Origin: Actinomadura barringtoniae
GTDB taxonomy: Bacteria; Actinomycetota; Actinomycetes; Streptosporangiales; Streptosporangiaceae
Assembly: GCF_017573505.1 (NCBI RefSeq)
Contig: NZ_JAGEOJ010000005.1
Location: 310,001-374,000, forward strand
Direction of reading: 5' to 3'
Length of the DNA stretch: 64,000 bases
Made by a program: the position numbers and the translations under genes. Position 1 is the first letter of the stretch, and each line of letters opens with the position of its first letter. The notes beneath the pieces are model-generated. The model was not told the origin of the DNA and did no database searches. It worked only from the letters and a program-made list of their open reading frames with translations. This document shows, piece by piece, positions 1 to 8,118 of the stretch.

Positions 1-435
1 GGGGACGCCTACGGGCAGGCGGAGGCCCTGCTCGACAGCGCGGTCGAGGAGATGTTGCGCTGGTGGACGCCGGTGCTGCACGTCCGGCGGCTCGTACGGC
101 GGAACACGGTGATGGGCGGCGTGCCGCTGCTGGCCGGTGAGCACGTCTCGCTGTGGCTCACCGCCGCCAACCACGATGAGGCGGCGTTCGCTCAGCCGAC
201 CCGGTTCGTGCCCGAGCGGTTCCTGGAAGGGACAGACCATCACCTGAGTTTCGGTCAGGGCACAAGGGCCTGCCTGGGGGCCCGTCTTGCCCGGGTTCAT
301 CTCCGCGCGATGATCAATGCCGTGCTGGAGCGCCCCGGGCGGCTGGAACCGGCCGGCGAGGCCGTCCCCGTCCGCTCGATCGCCCGCCATGGCTTCGAAA
401 GACTCCCCGTGCGCTGGGCGAATGGTCCTGCCTGA
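1..435 (+). CDS. Cytochrome P450, C-terminal fragment (5' end outside window)
   Basis: The reading frame is open from base 1 (GDAYGQAEALLDSAVEEMLR...), so the gene starts upstream of the window. What remains is the last third of a bacterial class I P450. The K-helix ExxR motif lies in VEEMLRW. An F-x-P-x-R-F stretch (ANHDEAAF then RFVPERF) follows, and then the heme-thiolate loop FGQGTRACLGARLAR, whose Cys is the axial iron ligand. It should be a soluble haem monooxygenase needing ferredoxin and reductase partners, which are not visible here. The substrate cannot be told from this fragment. The 232 bases after its stop contain no gene and lead to the esterase pair; no terminator stands out. 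Confidence 0.93.
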   Translation, partial: GDAYGQAEALLDSAVEEMLRWWTPVLHVRRLVRRNTVMGGVPLLAGEHVSLWLTAANHDEAAFAQPTRFVPERFLEGTDHHLSFGQGTRACLGARLARVHLRAMINAVLERPGRLEPAGEAVPVRSIARHGFERLPVRWANGPA

Positions 436-667
436 GATCAATCTCACGCGCTCGTCACCAGACCAAGCACGGCCGCGGCTGAGACCCCTGAAACAGGGCG
501 CAACCTGCCGGACAAGGACATTCTGAAGACGTTCCGGCGACGCCCCGCGGCTACGATCATGACCGTTGGCTTAACGTTCGCTGGAACTCTCCTGCATGCC
601 AGTTGAGTTGTTCATTGCGCGCCCATGCCGTCGGGGGCAGGGTCGATCGGACGAGGGGTGCCGTCAC

Positions 668-1801
668 GTGGGACTGACCAGCGGGGGGCTGATCGCGCTC
701 CTCAGCGTGCTGACGATCGTCGCCCTCGCGGGCACCGTATGGGTGTGGCCTCGCCTCACCACCGGCGGGATCCGCTTCCTGGCGCTGCGCGCGGGCGTGC
801 TGCTCGGCGGGCAGACGCTGATCGTGCTGCTGCTGCTCGTGATCGTGAACGCGTACTACCAGTTCTACGGCAACTGGAACGACCTCATGGGCGCGGCAGG
901 CGGCAAGACCACGATCCACCAGCACCCGCAGACGCGGCCGAACGCGGCGGCGACCACGCAGGTCACCCGTACGATCACCGCCAAGCTCGGCCCCGGCCAC
1001 GGCGAGCGGCCCTCGCGCGACGGGCAGCTCCAGCACCTGGAGATCCACGGGGTGCGCACCGGGCTGAGCGGCGACGCCTACGTCTACCTGCCGCCGCAGT
1101 ACTTCAAGAAGGACGCCGCGACCAAGCGCTTCCCGGTCGTGATGCTGATCGCCGGCTACCCGTCGGTCGACCACCTCACCTGGATCGACAAGGGGCACGT
1201 CCCCGACGAGGCCGCCAAGCAGCTGAACGCGGGCCAGATCCAGCCGATGATCTACGTGATGATGCGGCCCACGGTGGAGCCCGGCTGGGACACCGAGTGC
1301 GCGGACGTGCCCGGCGGGCCCAAGGTCGAGACGTTCTTCGCCCAGGACGTTCCAGAGGCCGTGCAGAGCGCCTACCGCACGGCACAGACCCGCAAGGGCT
1401 GGGGCATCGCGGGCTACTCCACCGGCGGCTACTGCGCGACCAAGATCGCGATGCTGCACTCCGACCGGTTCAGCGCCGCGGCGAGCATGGCGGGCCACTT
1501 CAACGCCATTCTGGACCGCACCACGCGCAACCTCTACGACGGCAGCGCCGACCTGCGCCGCGACAACAACCTCACCTGGCGGCTGAAGAACCTCCCGCAG
1601 CCGCCGATCTCGCTCCTGGTGGCCTCGGCCAGCATCGGCGAGAAGACCTATCCCTCGGCCGTGCAGTTCATGAAACAGGCCAGGCCGCCGCTCATCGTCG
1701 ACGAGAAGCTGCTGCCGACCGGCGGCCACAACTTCAAGACGTTCCGCAAGTACATCCCGCCGGTCATCCACTGGATGAGCACCCACCTCCAGGGGGAATG
1801 A
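668..1801 (+). CDS. Membrane-anchored alpha/beta-hydrolase (Ag85/esterase-D-like), active copy
   Basis: A 377-residue protein. The GTG at 668 is chosen because GAGGGG (653-658) sits about 9 bases upstream and translation then begins directly with a hydrophobic segment (LIALLSVLTIVALAGTVWVW). A second membrane segment follows (GVLLGGQTLIVLLLLVIVNAYY), and the rest is an esterase domain of the PF00756/mycolyltransferase type that probably faces outside. The nucleophile elbow GYSTGGYCA provides Ser. Candidate acid and base are Glu in ASIGEKTY and His in TGGHNF near the C-terminus. The likely role is acyl-ester hydrolysis or transfer at the cell surface. It is followed after one base by a paralogue, so the two are surely co-transcribed. 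The substrate is unknown. Confidence 0.85.
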   Translation: MGLTSGGLIALLSVLTIVALAGTVWVWPRLTTGGIRFLALRAGVLLGGQTLIVLLLLVIVNAYYQFYGNWNDLMGAAGGKTTIHQHPQTRPNAAATTQVTRTITAKLGPGHGERPSRDGQLQHLEIHGVRTGLSGDAYVYLPPQYFKKDAATKRFPVVMLIAGYPSVDHLTWIDKGHVPDEAAKQLNAGQIQPMIYVMMRPTVEPGWDTECADVPGGPKVETFFAQDVPEAVQSAYRTAQTRKGWGIAGYSTGGYCATKIAMLHSDRFSAAASMAGHFNAILDRTTRNLYDGSADLRRDNNLTWRLKNLPQPPISLLVASASIGEKTYPSAVQFMKQARPPLIVDEKLLPTGGHNFKTFRKYIPPVIHWMSTHLQGE

Positions 1802-1802
1802 C

Positions 1803-3140
1803 ATGCCATTCGCCGACATGCCCCTCACCGCCGGAACGCCCCTCAGCTCAGGCACTCCGCTCGCCGATGCCGGGCCGTTCGAGCCCACCAGCGCGGGCCT
1901 GCTCCTCCCGATCTGCCTGCTGGCGGCCGCCGGCTTCGTCCTCACGCTGTGGGCGTGGCGCCGCACGGCGGGCCGCAGCGTCCTCGCCGTGCTGTCGCGA
2001 ACGGGCCTGCTGCTCACCTGCCAGGTCCTGATGACCGCGACGCTCGTGCTGCTCGCCAACAAGTACTTCGTCTTCTACCAGTCCTGGAACGACCTGTTCG
2101 GCAGCGACCGCGTCAACGTGGGCGTCAAGAACGTACAGAACAGCAAGGGCCAGGAGACCAACCCCGCGGACCTGATCAAGCGGACCACGACCGACCTGGC
2201 GCCCAAGCGCAAGGGCCGTACGCCCGACCCCGCCAAGGACGGCCGGGTCGACAAGCTGGAGATCCGCGGCGCGCGCAGCGGCCTGGACACCGAGGCCTAC
2301 GCCTACCTGCCGCCGCAGTACTTCCAGCCGCAGTACGCCAAGAAGCGGCTGCCGGTCACGCTGTTCATGTCGGGAGGGAACGGTCCCTCCGACGACAAGC
2401 TCGCCTGGATCAAGCAGGCCAAGCTCGCCGAGGTCTCCCTCAAGGAGGCCGCCGACGGCCGCGCCCAGCCGATGATCTTCATCATGCTGCGCTCGTACGC
2501 CGGGCTGAACCCGGCCAAGCAGCCCCCGGCGGGCCCCGAGGCGACCAAGGGCCTGCCGAAGACCCAGCCGGTCGGCGGCGGCCACCCGACGACCTGCCTG
2601 GACGTGCCGGGCCTGCGCGGTGCCCAGGCCGAAACGTTCTTCGCCCAGGACCTGCCGGTCTCGCTCGCCGACACCTACCGGCTGCCCCGCACCCGCAAGG
2701 GCTGGGGCGCGGTCGGCTACGGCACGAGCGGCCAGTGCGCCGCCCGGCTGGCGATGTTCCACTCCGACAGGTTCGCGGCCGCCGCCAGCATCGACGGCAA
2801 CTTCGACCTGCCCGACGGCGGCGTCGGCACGACCGCCAGGGGCAGGCACGCCGACCTGTACGGCGGCAGCAAGGCGTTCCGCCAGGACAACGACCTGCTG
2901 TGGCGCATGCGCAACCTGCCGCAGCCCCCGATCGCGATGTTGCTCGCCGCCGGGACCGGCAGCGGCAGGCCCGCCCAGCAGGCCACCGAGTTCGCGGGCC
3001 TCGCCCGGCCGCCGATGAAGGGCGACAAGATCCTCATCGACGGCGTCCCCAACTCCCTCAAGGCCTGGCACGCCGACCTCCCCGCCATCGTCGACTGGCT
3101 CGGCGCCCACCTGCAGAGCGAGACACCGGAAAGCGCCTAA
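1803..3140 (+). CDS. Membrane-anchored esterase-fold paralogue lacking the catalytic triad
   Basis: A 445-residue tandem paralogue of the preceding gene: two N-terminal membrane segments, then an alpha/beta-hydrolase domain with the same landmarks (AYLPPQYF, ETFFAQDLP, RKGWGAVGY, HSDRFAAAASIDG). The nucleophile position is Gly: GYGTSGQCA replaces GYSTGGYCA. The region matching TGGHNF reads DGVPNSLKAW, without His, and the stretch that carried the presumed acid (ASIGEKTY) reads GTGSGRPAQ. It also has a roughly 40-residue proline-rich insertion around residues 237-262. It is probably a non-catalytic partner or binding protein, as MPT51 is to Ag85 in mycobacteria (analogy only). ATG follows the upstream stop by one base, indicating translational coupling. 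Confidence 0.8.
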   Translation: MPFADMPLTAGTPLSSGTPLADAGPFEPTSAGLLLPICLLAAAGFVLTLWAWRRTAGRSVLAVLSRTGLLLTCQVLMTATLVLLANKYFVFYQSWNDLFGSDRVNVGVKNVQNSKGQETNPADLIKRTTTDLAPKRKGRTPDPAKDGRVDKLEIRGARSGLDTEAYAYLPPQYFQPQYAKKRLPVTLFMSGGNGPSDDKLAWIKQAKLAEVSLKEAADGRAQPMIFIMLRSYAGLNPAKQPPAGPEATKGLPKTQPVGGGHPTTCLDVPGLRGAQAETFFAQDLPVSLADTYRLPRTRKGWGAVGYGTSGQCAARLAMFHSDRFAAAASIDGNFDLPDGGVGTTARGRHADLYGGSKAFRQDNDLLWRMRNLPQPPIAMLLAAGTGSGRPAQQATEFAGLARPPMKGDKILIDGVPNSLKAWHADLPAIVDWLGAHLQSETPESA

Positions 3141-3241
3141 CCAGGGCATACGCCTGCGGGAGTACGGGCGATCACTCCTCCCAGCCGACGCAGCCCGGGT
3201 GTCCGGGTAGTTAACGTGCAGGAATGAGCGCTCTACTGCCC

Positions 3242-3261
3242 GTGGGGGGACGACCCCCCAC
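3242..3261 (+). promoter_or_regulatory. GC hairpin in the leader of the two-component operon
   Basis: GTGGGGGG (3242-3249), loop ACGA, CCCCCCAC (3254-3261): a perfect 8-bp stem ending 13 bases before the ribosome binding site GGGAGGGG (3276-3283) of the histidine kinase gene. It has no T-run, so it is not an obvious intrinsic terminator. It could slow RNA polymerase or shape the leader; function is inferred. Confidence 0.4.
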
Positions 3262-3291
3262 ACCCCCCGGCGTGAGGGAGGGGCTTCGCCG

Positions 3292-4587
3292 ATGAGCACT
3301 GCCGAGCCGCATCGTCCGCGCTGGCCGCGCCCGTCGCGCTGGCCCGTGTGGGTGGTCCCGCTGCTCCTGCTGCCGTTCCAGATCGGCGGCTCGTTCGGCG
3401 CTCAGCACGGCGGCGGACCCGGCGGGCACGGCCCCTGGGACTCCGGCGGGCAGGGCCCCTGGGACTCCGGCCGCCCGGCGGGGAGCCATCGGGATCGCCC
3501 GCCCTGCGAGCCCCTGGACGCGTTCGGCGTCCTGCTGCTGATCGCCGGGCCCGCGCTGCTGCTGTTCCGGCGGCGCTACCCCCGGGCGACGCTCGCCGGG
3601 GTCGGCGCGGTCACGGTCGTCTACTTCCTGCACGGCTACGTCTACGGGCCGGTCTTCCTGTCGGCGGTGGTGGCCCTGGTCGCCGCTGTCGTGGCCGGAC
3701 ACCGCCTGGCGGCGTGGGCGGGTACCAGTGCCACCATCGCCGTCTATTTGGCCCTCACAGCCCTGTTCGGGCAGAACGTGCGCGGGCACGGCTCGGGGCT
3801 GATCCAGGCGGAGAAGCCCGACTGGGGCGGCACGATGATGGTGATCGGGTGGGCGCTGGTCACCCTCACGGCCGCCGAGTTGATCAGGCTGCGGAGCGTC
3901 CGGCTGGCCGAGGCGGCGCGGACGCGCGCCGAGGAGGCACGGCGGCAGGCCAGCGAGGAACGGCTGCGGATGGCCCGCGAGCTGCACGACGTGCTGGCGC
4001 ACAACATCTCCATGATCAACGTGCAGGCGGGGGTCGCGCTGCACCTCATGGACGACGACCCGCAGCAGGCCAGGACGGCGCTCGCGGCGATCAAGGACGC
4101 GTCCAAGGAGGCGCTGAGCGAGATGCGGTCGGTGATCGGCGTGCTGCGGTCGGACGGCGAGACCGCGCCGCGTTCGCCGACCGCCGGGCTGGACCGCCTG
4201 GAGGAGCTGCTGGAACGGGCCCGTACGGCCGGGTTGCCCGTGGACGCCCAGATCGAGGGCGAACGGCGGCCGATCCCCGCGGGCGCCGACCTGGCCGCCT
4301 ACCGGATCGTCCAGGAGTCGCTCACCAACGTCACCCGCCACGCCGGGACAGGCCCGGTGACGGCCACCGTGCGGATCGCCTACGGTGATCGGGACATCGC
4401 CGTCCAGGTCGACGACGACGGCCGGGGCGTGTCGCTGCTGGACGACCACCCCGAGGGGACCGGAAGCGGGATCCGCGGGATGCGCGAGCGCGCGACGGCG
4501 CTGGGCGGCCGGTTCGAGGCCGGACCGCGGCCCGGCGGCGGCTTCCGCGTCACCGCGACCCTGCCGATCGACGGGAGCTCACCATGA
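3292..4587 (+). CDS. NarL-family sensor histidine kinase (HisKA_3)
   Basis: 431 residues. About six membrane segments lie in the first 200 residues (PVWVVPLLLLPFQIGG; FGVLLLIAGPALLLF; then four more up to WALVTLTAAELIRL), with a Gly/Trp-rich loop after the first. The dimerisation/phosphoacceptor motif RMARELHDVLAHNIS places the phosphorylated His near residue 232. A C-terminal HATPase has the N-box VQESLTNVTRHAG and the G-box DDGRGVS / GSGIRGMRERA. It should autophosphorylate in response to an envelope or membrane signal and pass phosphate to the next gene product. Its stop overlaps the ATG of the regulator by four bases (ATGA). The start is set by GGGAGGGG nine bases upstream. Confidence 0.95.
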   Translation: MSTAEPHRPRWPRPSRWPVWVVPLLLLPFQIGGSFGAQHGGGPGGHGPWDSGGQGPWDSGRPAGSHRDRPPCEPLDAFGVLLLIAGPALLLFRRRYPRATLAGVGAVTVVYFLHGYVYGPVFLSAVVALVAAVVAGHRLAAWAGTSATIAVYLALTALFGQNVRGHGSGLIQAEKPDWGGTMMVIGWALVTLTAAELIRLRSVRLAEAARTRAEEARRQASEERLRMARELHDVLAHNISMINVQAGVALHLMDDDPQQARTALAAIKDASKEALSEMRSVIGVLRSDGETAPRSPTAGLDRLEELLERARTAGLPVDAQIEGERRPIPAGADLAAYRIVQESLTNVTRHAGTGPVTATVRIAYGDRDIAVQVDDDGRGVSLLDDHPEGTGSGIRGMRERATALGGRFEAGPRPGGGFRVTATLPIDGSSP

Positions 4588-5249
4588 TCAAGGTCCTGCT
4601 GGCCGACGACCAGGTCCTCGTCCGCGCCGGGTTCCGGGCGCTCCTGGACGCCCAGTCCGACATCGAGGTGGTCGGCGAGGCGAGCGACGGCGAGGAGGCG
4701 GTCGCCCAGGCGCGGCGGCTGCGCCCGGACGTGATCCTCATGGACATCCGGATGCCCGGCATGGACGGCCTGACCGCGACCCGCCAGATCGCCGCCGACG
4801 AACGGCTGGACGGGGTGCGCATCGTCATCCTCACCACGTTCGAGCTGGACGAGTACGTCTTCGAGGCGCTGCGCGGCGGGGCCGGCGGGTTCCTGGTCAA
4901 GGACACCGAGCCGGTCGAGCTGATCCACGCGGTCCGTGCCGTCGCCGCCGGGGACGCCCTGCTGTCGCCGAGCGTGACCCGGCGCCTCATCGCCGAGTTC
5001 GCCACCCGGGCCAAGGAGCCCGCGCCCTCGCCCCGCCTGAACGCGCTGACCGAACGCGAGCGCGAGGTGATGGCGCTCGTCGGCGAGGGGCTCACCAACG
5101 AGGAGATCGCGGCGCGCCTGGTCGTGAGCCCGGCGACGGCCAAGACGCACGTCAGCCGGACGATGGTGAAGCTCGGCGCCCGCGACCGCGCGCAGCTGGT
5201 CGTCTTCGCTTATGAGTCGGGGTTGGTCAAACCGGGCTGGCTGTCCTGA
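4584..5249 (+). CDS. NarL/FixJ-family response regulator
   Basis: 221 residues. The receiver domain begins IKVLLADDQ, with the acidic pocket at D8/D9, the phosphoacceptor Asp at about residue 54 in VILMDIRMPGMDG, a Thr switch in ILTTF, and Lys in FLVKD. A C-terminal LuxR-type helix-turn-helix follows (LTEREREVMALVGEGLTNEEIA, ATAKTHVSR). It is the cognate DNA-binding partner of the upstream kinase, with which it overlaps by four bases. Targets are unknown; no repeated candidate operator was found near the operon. Confidence 0.95.
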   Translation: MIKVLLADDQVLVRAGFRALLDAQSDIEVVGEASDGEEAVAQARRLRPDVILMDIRMPGMDGLTATRQIAADERLDGVRIVILTTFELDEYVFEALRGGAGGFLVKDTEPVELIHAVRAVAAGDALLSPSVTRRLIAEFATRAKEPAPSPRLNALTEREREVMALVGEGLTNEEIAARLVVSPATAKTHVSRTMVKLGARDRAQLVVFAYESGLVKPGWLS

Positions 5250-5356
5250 TTCTCTCACTCTGCGCGGATCCGCTGTCACGCCGCGCGAGGACATGACAGG
5301 GTGTAGGGGTAGACGCCCGTGCCGAATCGGGCCGAGGGGAGAGTCGAGGGAGAACG

Positions 5357-5971
5357 GTGCCGCACGCGACGAAGATCCTCGCCGTCGACGACCGCGAGGA
5401 GAACCTCACGGCCCTCGCCGCCGTCCTCGACTCGCTTCCGGTAGACGTCGTCACCGTCACCTCGGGGCGCGACGCCCTGCGCGAGCTGCTCCGCGAGGAG
5501 TTCGCGCTGATCCTTCTCGACGTCGTCATGCCGGACATGGACGGCTTCGAGACCGCGGGCCACATTAAGAGCCGCGCCCGCACCCGGGACGTCCCGATCA
5601 TCTTCCTCACCGCCGCCGGTTCGGCCGGTGACCAGGCGTTCCGCGGTTACGAGGCGGGCGCGGTCGACTACCTGACCAAGCCGTTCGACCCCTGGCTGCT
5701 GCGCGCCAAGGTCTCGGTCTTCCTGGAGCTGCACCGCCGCGACCTCCAGGTCCGGCGGCAGGCCGCGGTGCTGCGCGAGGCGATCTCCGACGGCGTCGGC
5801 GAGGCCGCCTCCGACCGGGTCCTGAAGTCGCTGCACGACGGCGTGACGCTGATCGAGGACGATCTGGCGGAGCTGCGCGCGCACGCCGCCGGGGCGGCCG
5901 CGCTGGACCGGATCGAGGGGCACGTCGCCGAGCTGCGCGCGACGCTCGACACCCTCGCCGAGGGCGGCTGA
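5357..5971 (+). CDS. Orphan receiver-domain protein without a DNA-binding output
   Basis: 204 residues from a GTG preceded by GAGGGAGAA. The first 120 residues are a complete CheY-like receiver: acidic pair DD at 11-12, phosphoacceptor Asp near 55 in LILLDVVMPDMDG, Thr in IFLTAA, Lys in YLTKPFD. The remaining roughly 80 residues are helical, charged and Ala-rich with no helix-turn-helix, GGDEF or phosphatase motif. It may work as a phosphate sink, as an adaptor, or through protein binding. No kinase adjoins it; the NarL pair lies 108 bases upstream in the same direction and could supply phosphate, but that is a guess. Confidence 0.85.
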   Translation: MPHATKILAVDDREENLTALAAVLDSLPVDVVTVTSGRDALRELLREEFALILLDVVMPDMDGFETAGHIKSRARTRDVPIIFLTAAGSAGDQAFRGYEAGAVDYLTKPFDPWLLRAKVSVFLELHRRDLQVRRQAAVLREAISDGVGEAASDRVLKSLHDGVTLIEDDLAELRAHAAGAAALDRIEGHVAELRATLDTLAEGG

Positions 5972-6134
5972 GCCCCCGATTCCGGCCGTCCAGGGCGGCC
6001 GATCCGGCGTTCATCGCCACGCTGCGTAGCCGGATTTCAGACGTCCGAAACTCCCACTATTGACGGCCTGTCGAATATTTCCCCAGGTCAGACGCCCGAG
6101 TTTTTACCTTTTGAGGTTGTATTTGGGTTTTGCG

Positions 6135-6192
6135 CAAGTAAGTACTTGGGGGTAACTTCGCACCAGAACGTCACGTAAGTGACGGGCGTCAC
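6135..6192 (+). promoter_or_regulatory. Cluster of perfect palindromes upstream of the DUF6230 gene
   Basis: In an unusually AT-rich stretch (about 6040-6160) lies CAAGTA-AG-TACTTG (6135-6148). It is followed by three alternating half-sites: CGTCAC (6169-6174), GTGACG (6179-6184) and CGTCAC (6187-6192). These give a 6-4-6 and an overlapping 6-2-6 inverted repeat. The group ends 41 bases before the ATG at 6234. The arrangement is typical of dimeric repressor or activator sites; the protein is not identifiable here. Confidence 0.5.
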
Positions 6193-6233
6193 CCGTGTCC
6201 GGTTTCCCGGGCCACCTCCCCCTGGAGTGCTTC

Positions 6234-6827
6234 ATGACCAACTCTCCCGAGGCCCCCCTCGGCCGCGTCCGCTGGAAGCGGCTGGCCGCCATCGCGGCCC
6301 CCGCCGCCCTCGGCGCCGGCGCGCTGATCTTCATGACCGCGTCCGGCACCATCGCCTCGTCCTTCGCGGTCTCGGGCAGCAGTTTCAAGGTCAGCGCCGA
6401 CTCTCTCGACGGCAAGGGCTTCGTTCAGTACGGGGACGTCGACCAGTCGAAGAACGGCGACAAGCACCCGGTGCAGATCTCCGGCATCCGCTCGGCCACG
6501 ATCAAGAACATGTGCCAGTCGGTGAAGGTCGGCCCGTTCACCCTGCGGCTCACCGCCGGCACCGGCGGCAAGCCCGTCGAGGCCACCAACCTGGTGCTGG
6601 ACGTGGAGCAGCTGAACGCCGACGCCACGTTCAAGAACATCCAGATCGGCCAGGACGCCTCCACCCTGTCCAAGGGCCCGAACGGCGTGAAGGGCCAGGC
6701 CGGCGGCTTCGGCCAGCAGGCCAACGAGGTCCAGCTCAACAACGTCAAGCAGGTCGCCTGGGCGACCACCGCCGGCACCTTCAAGCTGAGCAACCTCAGC
6801 ATGAAGCTCGGCGACGAGTGCTTCTAG
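6234..6827 (+). CDS. DUF6230-family secreted/anchored protein
   Basis: 197 residues from ATG 6234, with GGAG (6222-6225) eight bases upstream; an in-frame start 39 bases earlier lacks a binding site. The N-terminus is basic (GRVRWKRL), then one hydrophobic segment (AAIAAPAALGAGALIFMTA), followed by the family signature: FAVSGSSFKVSADSLDG, a CQSV segment, and a beta-rich C-terminal part. The domain is common in Streptomyces and relatives, nearly always next to a DUF6114 gene, as here. No biochemical function is established for it to my knowledge. Likely exported and associated with the membrane or wall. Confidence 0.85.
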   Translation: MTNSPEAPLGRVRWKRLAAIAAPAALGAGALIFMTASGTIASSFAVSGSSFKVSADSLDGKGFVQYGDVDQSKNGDKHPVQISGIRSATIKNMCQSVKVGPFTLRLTAGTGGKPVEATNLVLDVEQLNADATFKNIQIGQDASTLSKGPNGVKGQAGGFGQQANEVQLNNVKQVAWATTAGTFKLSNLSMKLGDECF

Positions 6828-6856
6828 AGTCCTGAGTTCCGAGGTCTGAGAGACGT

Positions 6857-8065
6857 ATGACATCCGCCGAACCGCACGGGTTCCGCCGCTGGCGGCGGAC
6901 ACGCCCCTTCTGGGGTGGCGTGTTCGCCATCCTCGGTGGCATCGAACTCATCGCCATCCCCATGGCGCCCATGCCCCTGACCATCCACCAGGGCATGGCC
7001 GGCATCGCGAGCTGGCTCATCGGAGCGCTGCTCATCGTCGCCGGTGCGCTGTTGTGGTTCCAGCCGGCCCAGCGCAGCTTCTACGGCATCCTCGCCGTGC
7101 TGCTGTCGCTGGCCTCGTTCCTCACCTCGAACTTCGGCGGCTTCCTGCTGGGCATGCTGCTCGGCCTCATCGGCGGGACCATGGGCTTCGCGTGGTCGCC
7201 CATGGCCCGCCGTACGCCCCCTGAGCCGCCGCAGAACGCCGAGCCCGACTACCTCATCGAGCCCAAGCCCGCCGTGCACGCCGATCCCCTGCCCACCCGC
7301 ACGGGTCCCCGGCACGGCAAGATGATGGCGTTCGCCGCCCCCGCGATCCTCCCGATCGCGCTCGGCGCGCACTTCTTCTCGCCCTCCCCCACGCCGACGC
7401 CCTCCTCGCCGACGGCTCCGGTCACCAGCCCGACGCCGGCCCCGAGCACGTCGACCACTCCGGGTCCGGACGCGACGCCGACGCCCGGCACGAGCGCGAC
7501 GCCCGGCGCGACGGACGACGCGGCCAAGGCCAAGGAGTGCCCCGAGCTTCCGGCCGACACCTCCGGCCTCTCGCAGGCGCAGGCGGGCATGCTCCTGAAC
7601 GAGCTGAAGGACGCCAAGAACCCGCAGTCCTGCCTCAAGGACGTCAAGACCAAGTCCGCCGGGTCCGGCTTCCACGCCTACACCGACCTGTCGACGCTGC
7701 GCGCGAGCTCGCTCACCATGTCGGGCCTCAGCTACGACGGCGTCGCCGAGCTGGACACCCCGAGCGGCACCGTCCGGGCGCTCAAGTTCTCGATGAGCAA
7801 GGCCGTGCTGAAGAACGTCGACCAGACGACCGGGCACGGCGGCGCGAGCAACAGCCTGAAGACCGGCAACCTGACGCTGAACGACGGCGTGACCATGTAC
7901 ACGACCAAGATGTCGTCCAAGCTGATCGGGATCCCGCTCACCTTCACCCCCGACAGCCCGCCGCCGCTGGTCCTGCCCTACATGATCATGACGGACGTGG
8001 TGTCGGAGCAGGCCGCGGTCGACGCGGGCGGCGCCCAGATCTCCGGCCTGACCGTCAACGCCTGA
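6857..8065 (+). CDS. DUF6114 membrane protein with an extra C-terminal exported domain
   Basis: 402 residues. The first 120 form the DUF6114 domain: four hydrophobic segments including FWGGVFAILGGIELIAI, ASWLIGALLIVAGALLW and FYGILAVLLSLASFL, plus the Gly-rich FLLGMLLGLIGGTMGFAW. After a cytoplasmic linker comes another hydrophobic segment (MMAFAAPAILPIALGAHFF), a long Pro/Thr/Ser tract (about 175-220), and a roughly 180-residue beta-rich domain (SLTMSGLSYDGVAEL, ALKFSMSKAVLKNV). That last domain loosely resembles the DUF6230 product upstream. A 29-base gap suggests one operon. Function unknown; the layout suggests a membrane platform for an exported domain. Confidence 0.82.
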   Translation: MTSAEPHGFRRWRRTRPFWGGVFAILGGIELIAIPMAPMPLTIHQGMAGIASWLIGALLIVAGALLWFQPAQRSFYGILAVLLSLASFLTSNFGGFLLGMLLGLIGGTMGFAWSPMARRTPPEPPQNAEPDYLIEPKPAVHADPLPTRTGPRHGKMMAFAAPAILPIALGAHFFSPSPTPTPSSPTAPVTSPTPAPSTSTTPGPDATPTPGTSATPGATDDAAKAKECPELPADTSGLSQAQAGMLLNELKDAKNPQSCLKDVKTKSAGSGFHAYTDLSTLRASSLTMSGLSYDGVAELDTPSGTVRALKFSMSKAVLKNVDQTTGHGGASNSLKTGNLTLNDGVTMYTTKMSSKLIGIPLTFTPDSPPPLVLPYMIMTDVVSEQAAVDAGGAQISGLTVNA

Positions 8066-8073
8066 CCCCTCGC

Positions 8074-8118
8074 CTCAGGCCGCTCAGCTCACCCTCGGCT
8101 CAGGCAGCTCAGCTCACC
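8074..8118. repeat. 20-bp direct repeat at a convergent gene junction
   Basis: Two copies of CTCAGGC(C/A)GCTCAGCTCACC at 8074-8093 and 8099-8118 differ at one base, with a 25-base period. The second copy includes the stop codon (8109-8111) of the minus-strand kinase. Probably a local slippage duplication. Confidence 0.6.

Noticed and set aside
557..2062. 501-codon open frame antisense to the first esterase gene
   Set aside because: A typical high-GC shadow frame: Arg/Gly/Val-rich, no domain, overlaps two well-supported genes. Many similar long frames elsewhere were dropped for the same reason.
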